Under the pieces are notes generated by a model. That model did no database searches. It saw only the letters and a list, made by a program, of their open reading frames with translations, and had not been told where the DNA came from. A stretch of 64,000 bases of DNA from a bacterium BMS3Abin02 (GTDB taxonomy: Bacteria > Actinomycetota > Acidimicrobiia > Spongiisociales > UBA4744), in the NCBI GenBank assembly GCA_002897675.1, contig BDSU01000039.1:81725-145724 (forward strand), read 5' to 3'. Positions 61,141 to 64,000 of this stretch are shown here, one piece after another (the first letter of the stretch is position 1; every line of letters starts with the position of its first letter). The position numbers and the translations under genes were made by a program.

Positions 61141-62859
61141 TCACGTGAGTCCGACGAATGCCGCCGCGGCCTCGGCGATCCGAGTTGCGGTCTCCAGGGC
61201 GTCCTGCTCCACGTCCATCACCGAGTCGTCTGGACCAAGGTGTGCGCGGAGATCGATGTAGATCTTCAGCTTCGGCTCCGTTCCACTCGGCCGGATCAGC
61301 ACTCTGGCGTCGCCGTCGAGGTCGAGAGCGACGAGAGGGGTCGCTCCCAGCCAGCGGGGCCTGCGGTCGGCTCCGACGTGGAAGTCCGTTGCTCGGAGCA
61401 CTGTTCGGCCGTCGAGCTGATCGGGGACCCGCTCTTCGAGGAGCGCCATCGCCGCATCGATTTCGGCGATGCCTTCCGCTCCCGGGCGCACGATGCTCTT
61501 CTGTGTGCTCACCCACAAGCCATGGTGACGATAGAGGGTCTCCAGCCGGTCGAGCACCGTGATGCCCTCTGCATGACAGGCCGAGGCCAGATCCGCGAAC
61601 ACGACGCCTGCGCTGATGCCGTCCTTGTCCCGTACGGCGCGCCCCACCGAGTATCCGAGTGCCTCCTCATATCCGAAGGCAAAGCGGCCGGTGCCCGCCG
61701 CTTCGAGGTCGAGTGCAGCGTTCCAGATCCACTTGAAGCCGGTGAGCGTCTGATCGAAATAGGCACCGTGGCGTTGTGCAATTGAGGCGAGCATCGGTGA
61801 GGACACGATGCTCTCGATCACCATTGGGCGATGATCCGGTTCGGACCAGTGCTCGAGTACGTAGTCGGCCAACAGGCAGCCGATCTGATTGCCGGAGAGG
61901 CCGATCCAGGTTCCGTCGGAGGGAAGCGCGACGGCGAGACGATCGGCGTCCGGATCGTTGGAGAGGATGATGTCCGCGTCGGTGCGTTCCGCCAGGGCGA
62001 TCGCGAGATCGAGAGCGCCGGGTTCCTCCGGGTTGGGGAAATGTGTAGTGGGAAAGCGCCCGTCGGGTTCGACCTGTTCGGGGACCGGGGTGACGCGGCG
62101 ATAGCCGGCTCGGCGCATCGCCTCTTCGAAGAAGCGCCAGCCCACACCGTGCATCGGCGTGTAGACGATGCGCAGTTCCTGTTCCGCCTGTGCGTCACCA
62201 CGAACCTCCTCGAGATCTGTCAGGTAACGATCGAGGAGATCGTCTGAAATGCGCCCGACGCCGTGCGCGTGGAACGGGTCGTCGTGACGGGGCACCTCGA
62301 CGGCAGGCCCGACCCGGTCGATCGATTCGGCGATCTCCGTGTCGGTCGGCGGCACGATCTGCACGGCGTTGGGTGCGTACACCTTGTAGCCGTTGTAGTC
62401 GGCCGGGTTGTGGCTGGCGGTGATGATGATCCCGGCTTGAGCGCCGAGCACTCGCGCGGCGTATGCGACGATCGGAGTAGCGACCGGGGCGTCGAAGTAT
62501 CGCACCGGGATCCCGGCTGCAGCCAGGACGGCGATCGTGTCTTCGAGGAACTGTGGGCTGGAGAGTCGAGCGTCCCTGCCGACGACGACCAGACCCGGGT
62601 TCTTGGCGAGGACGTGGTCTGCGACGCCACGGGTTGCCCGGATGATGACGGCGCGGTTCATCCGGTTGGAGCCGGCGCCGACGATGCCTCGCAGGCCGGC
62701 CGTGCCGAATTCGAGAGTGCCGTGCATGCGATCGGCGAGGTCGTCGAAGTCGCCGGAGTCGATCACCGCCTGAAGTTCCTTGCGGGTCACCGGATCAGGG
62801 TCACCGGCGATCCACGCGATGGCGGCATCGAGGGGATCCTTGATGGTGGTCATGGCCAT
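61141..62859 (-). CDS. phospho-sugar mutase (phosphoglucomutase/phosphomannomutase family)
   Basis: A 572-residue alpha-D-phosphohexomutase. The phospho-Ser loop is ITASHNPADYNG, the Mg loop DPDADR, the sugar loop GYEEALGY and the phosphate loop RPSGTEPKLKIY. The length fits the PgcA/phosphopentomutase-like group rather than the 450-residue ManB/GlmM group. ATG 62859 has GGGAAG six bases upstream. Exact sugar not determinable. Confidence 0.92.
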   Translation of the reverse strand: MAMTTIKDPLDAAIAWIAGDPDPVTRKELQAVIDSGDFDDLADRMHGTLEFGTAGLRGIVGAGSNRMNRAVIIRATRGVADHVLAKNPGLVVVGRDARLSSPQFLEDTIAVLAAAGIPVRYFDAPVATPIVAYAARVLGAQAGIIITASHNPADYNGYKVYAPNAVQIVPPTDTEIAESIDRVGPAVEVPRHDDPFHAHGVGRISDDLLDRYLTDLEEVRGDAQAEQELRIVYTPMHGVGWRFFEEAMRRAGYRRVTPVPEQVEPDGRFPTTHFPNPEEPGALDLAIALAERTDADIILSNDPDADRLAVALPSDGTWIGLSGNQIGCLLADYVLEHWSEPDHRPMVIESIVSSPMLASIAQRHGAYFDQTLTGFKWIWNAALDLEAAGTGRFAFGYEEALGYSVGRAVRDKDGISAGVVFADLASACHAEGITVLDRLETLYRHHGLWVSTQKSIVRPGAEGIAEIDAAMALLEERVPDQLDGRTVLRATDFHVGADRRPRWLGATPLVALDLDGDARVLIRPSGTEPKLKIYIDLRAHLGPDDSVMDVEQDALETATRIAEAAAAFVGLT

Positions 62860-62975
62860 AGCGTACTTCCCGCTCTTGTGACGCTCGCCTGGGACTATTC
62901 CCATGAAACGTCACGAGAACGGGAAGTTTCCGTTTTCGGTCGGTGCGACTACCTTTATGGGTGCTTCGAAAACAT

Positions 62976-63050
<75 letters not shown>

Positions 63051-63055
63051 CTACC

Positions 63056-63083
63056 GAAATCCCTTGTGATCACAGGGGATTTC
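63056..63083 (+). terminator. hairpin after tRNA-Arg
   Basis: GAAATCCC (63056-63063) pairs with GGGATTTC (63076-63083), and the loop contains the palindrome TGTGATCACA. GTCTATT follows. Likely the terminator of the tRNA, and also of the convergent integrase gene, which ends at 63086. Confidence 0.65.
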
Positions 63084-63085
63084 GT

Positions 63086-64000
63086 CTATTCGGCTGTGAG
63101 CGCCACAACGTCTGGTCCGCATTTGGTCCGCATTTGGTCCGCGAGAGCCTGACTCCGCACCGCATCCAATGCTGTCGCCAAGGCCTCCGAATCGGACGGA
63201 AACAGGTGCCCGTATCGGTCCATCGTCACCGAGATCGACGAATGACCAAGGTGAACCTGGATGGCCTTCGGGTGCGCTCCCTGGGCGATGAGCAAAGATG
63301 CGCACGTGTGTCTCAAGTCGTGAATCCGGAGTCCATCGGGGAGACCCGCGCCAGCCACCGCCTTGTACCAGACCTGGCGACGGAAGTTGGAGTTGCGGAG
63401 TGGCTGTCCTTGCAGCGACGTGAAGACCAGCGCATCGGGATGCTCGTCCACCCGGTGAGCGAGGTGTTCAGCCAAGAGGTCACGGAGGAAGTTGGGGACC
63501 ACGATCATCCGCGTGCGGTACGTCTTTGTGGAGCCAAAGAGAATCTTGCCCTGGGCCTCCGACAAGGACTCGGCTACCTCGATGCGTGATCTCAGTAGTT
63601 GGCACCGCTTGCGACGTAGCGCTGCCGCCTCACCCCATCGGAGTCCCCCGTAGGCCAGCAGATACACAAGCGTGGCATAGGGCTCCCGAATCTCGAGCGC
63701 AAGACGCTCAACTTCCTCGGCCGACAAGAAGAGCATCTCAGGATCGGCCTGGCGGGCGACTTTCACCCCAGTCACAGGGTTGGCGACCAGGTAGCCGGCT
63801 TCAACGGCCAGCTTGAGCATGCTGTTGAGCACCTGCCGAGCCTGTCGCACCCCAGAGTGGCCGAGACCAGAGGCCTGGAGATCGGCCACCCATTCCTCGA
63901 CCGCCATACGGTCGACGTGACGCAGCCCGAAACCTCCGAAGGTGGGCAGCACATGAGCGCGCAGGTTGGACTCGTAGCCGACAAGGGTCTTCGGCTTGAG
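63086..64000 (-). CDS. tyrosine site-specific integrase (partial, N-terminus off the window)
   Basis: The frame continues past the right edge (upstream residues LKPKTLVGYESNLRAHVLP), so about 305 residues are visible. An N-terminal SAM-like core-binding domain precedes the catalytic domain with the Arg of GGLRWGEAAAL, HDLRHTCAS, LGHSSI and the nucleophile Tyr in MDRYGHLF. All catalytic residues are present. The C-terminus lies 36 bp from the 3' end of tRNA-Arg(ACG), the usual phage/ICE integrase position. Two near-perfect 11-bp repeats (TGGTCCGCATT, 63116 onward) occur near its 3' end. Confidence 0.93.
   Translation of the reverse strand, partial: LKPKTLVGYESNLRAHVLPTFGGFGLRHVDRMAVEEWVADLQASGLGHSGVRQARQVLNSMLKLAVEAGYLVANPVTGVKVARQADPEMLFLSAEEVERLALEIREPYATLVYLLAYGGLRWGEAAALRRKRCQLLRSRIEVAESLSEAQGKILFGSTKTYRTRMIVVPNFLRDLLAEHLAHRVDEHPDALVFTSLQGQPLRNSNFRRQVWYKAVAGAGLPDGLRIHDLRHTCASLLIAQGAHPKAIQVHLGHSSISVTMDRYGHLFPSDSEALATALDAVRSQALADQMRTKCGPDVVALTAE

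Noticed and set aside
63116..63142. Repeated TGGTCCGCATT units near the integrase 3' end as a CRISPR-like or att repeat
   Set aside because: Two and a half direct copies without spacers; simple slippage in the integrase tail is enough.

Overview
The window is a 64 kb stretch of a GC-rich actinobacterial (Actinomycetota) chromosome that includes the replication origin. I infer a deep-branching, non-mycobacterial lineage, possibly Acidimicrobiia-like. The phylum call rests on hallmark genes: crgA (twice), the fhaA-fhaB-pstP-rodA-pbpA-pknB cluster, DUF3566 after gyrA, an ECF sigma/anti-sigma pair followed by trxB-trxA and a CwlM-like gene, and an F420-type FrhB protein. The order pcnA ... pseudokinase-sigma-anti-sigma-trxB-trxA-cwlM-parB-parA-rsmG-jag-yidC-yidD-rnpA-rpmH-dnaA-dnaN-recF-DUF721-gyrB-gyrA-DUF3566 ... 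crgA ... pknB-pbpA-rodA-pstP-fhaB-fhaA is close to the order known around oriC in Mycobacterium.

Layout. 0-0.5 kb: the start of a ferritin-like/VIT1 metal transporter gene, cut by the window edge. 0.56-10.2 kb: arginine biosynthesis in two minus-strand operons, argC-J-B-D and argR-G-H, separated by a convergent S9 peptidase. Both operons begin at near-identical promoters (TTGCAT, 17 bp, TATRRT) that carry ARG-box-like sequence in the spacer and leave almost no leader; argF is not in this locus. 10.2-15.5 kb: pcnA, pilT, a histone-deacetylase-fold enzyme, a GNAT and a DegV protein. 15.7-21.1 kb: a stress and cell-wall block with a membrane pseudokinase that looks like the MurJ/MviN tail without the flippase, an ECF sigma and anti-sigma, thioredoxin reductase and thioredoxin, and a CwlM-like protein whose amidase site is degenerate. 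21.2-34.7 kb: parAB with a parS at the rsmG start, the yidC-rnpA-rpmH group, dnaA and the candidate oriC, dnaN, recF, gyrB and gyrA.

35-45 kb is the accessory part. It holds a broken TetR gene, a TetR-controlled hydrolase/isochorismatase pair, an F420-type iron-sulfur protein, tRNA-Ile and tRNA-Ala, a thiolase, and a partial tandem duplication that produced two crgA genes and a mutY fragment. 45.2-51.7 kb is the conserved growth and division operon (FHA proteins, PP2C phosphatase, RodA, PBP, PASTA kinase), transcribed on the minus strand and ending in mutY. 51.8-63 kb contains serS, a menG-like methyltransferase, the SRP RNA and tRNAs for Ser (CGA, GGA, TGA and GCT, the usual full bacterial set), plus arginine deiminase, a GerMN lipoprotein, tadA, a PatB-like aminotransferase and a phosphohexomutase. 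The right edge holds tRNA-Arg(ACG) followed by a tyrosine integrase that runs off the window, probably the attachment end of an integrated element.

No CRISPR array, insertion sequence or obvious defence cassette is visible. The points most worth following up are the split-off MurJ-type pseudokinase, the inactive-looking CwlM homologue, the rnpA start buried inside rpmH, the leaderless ARG-controlled promoters, the crgA/mutY duplication, the unusual GyrA quinolone-pocket residues and the serine tRNA-synthetase neighbourhood.
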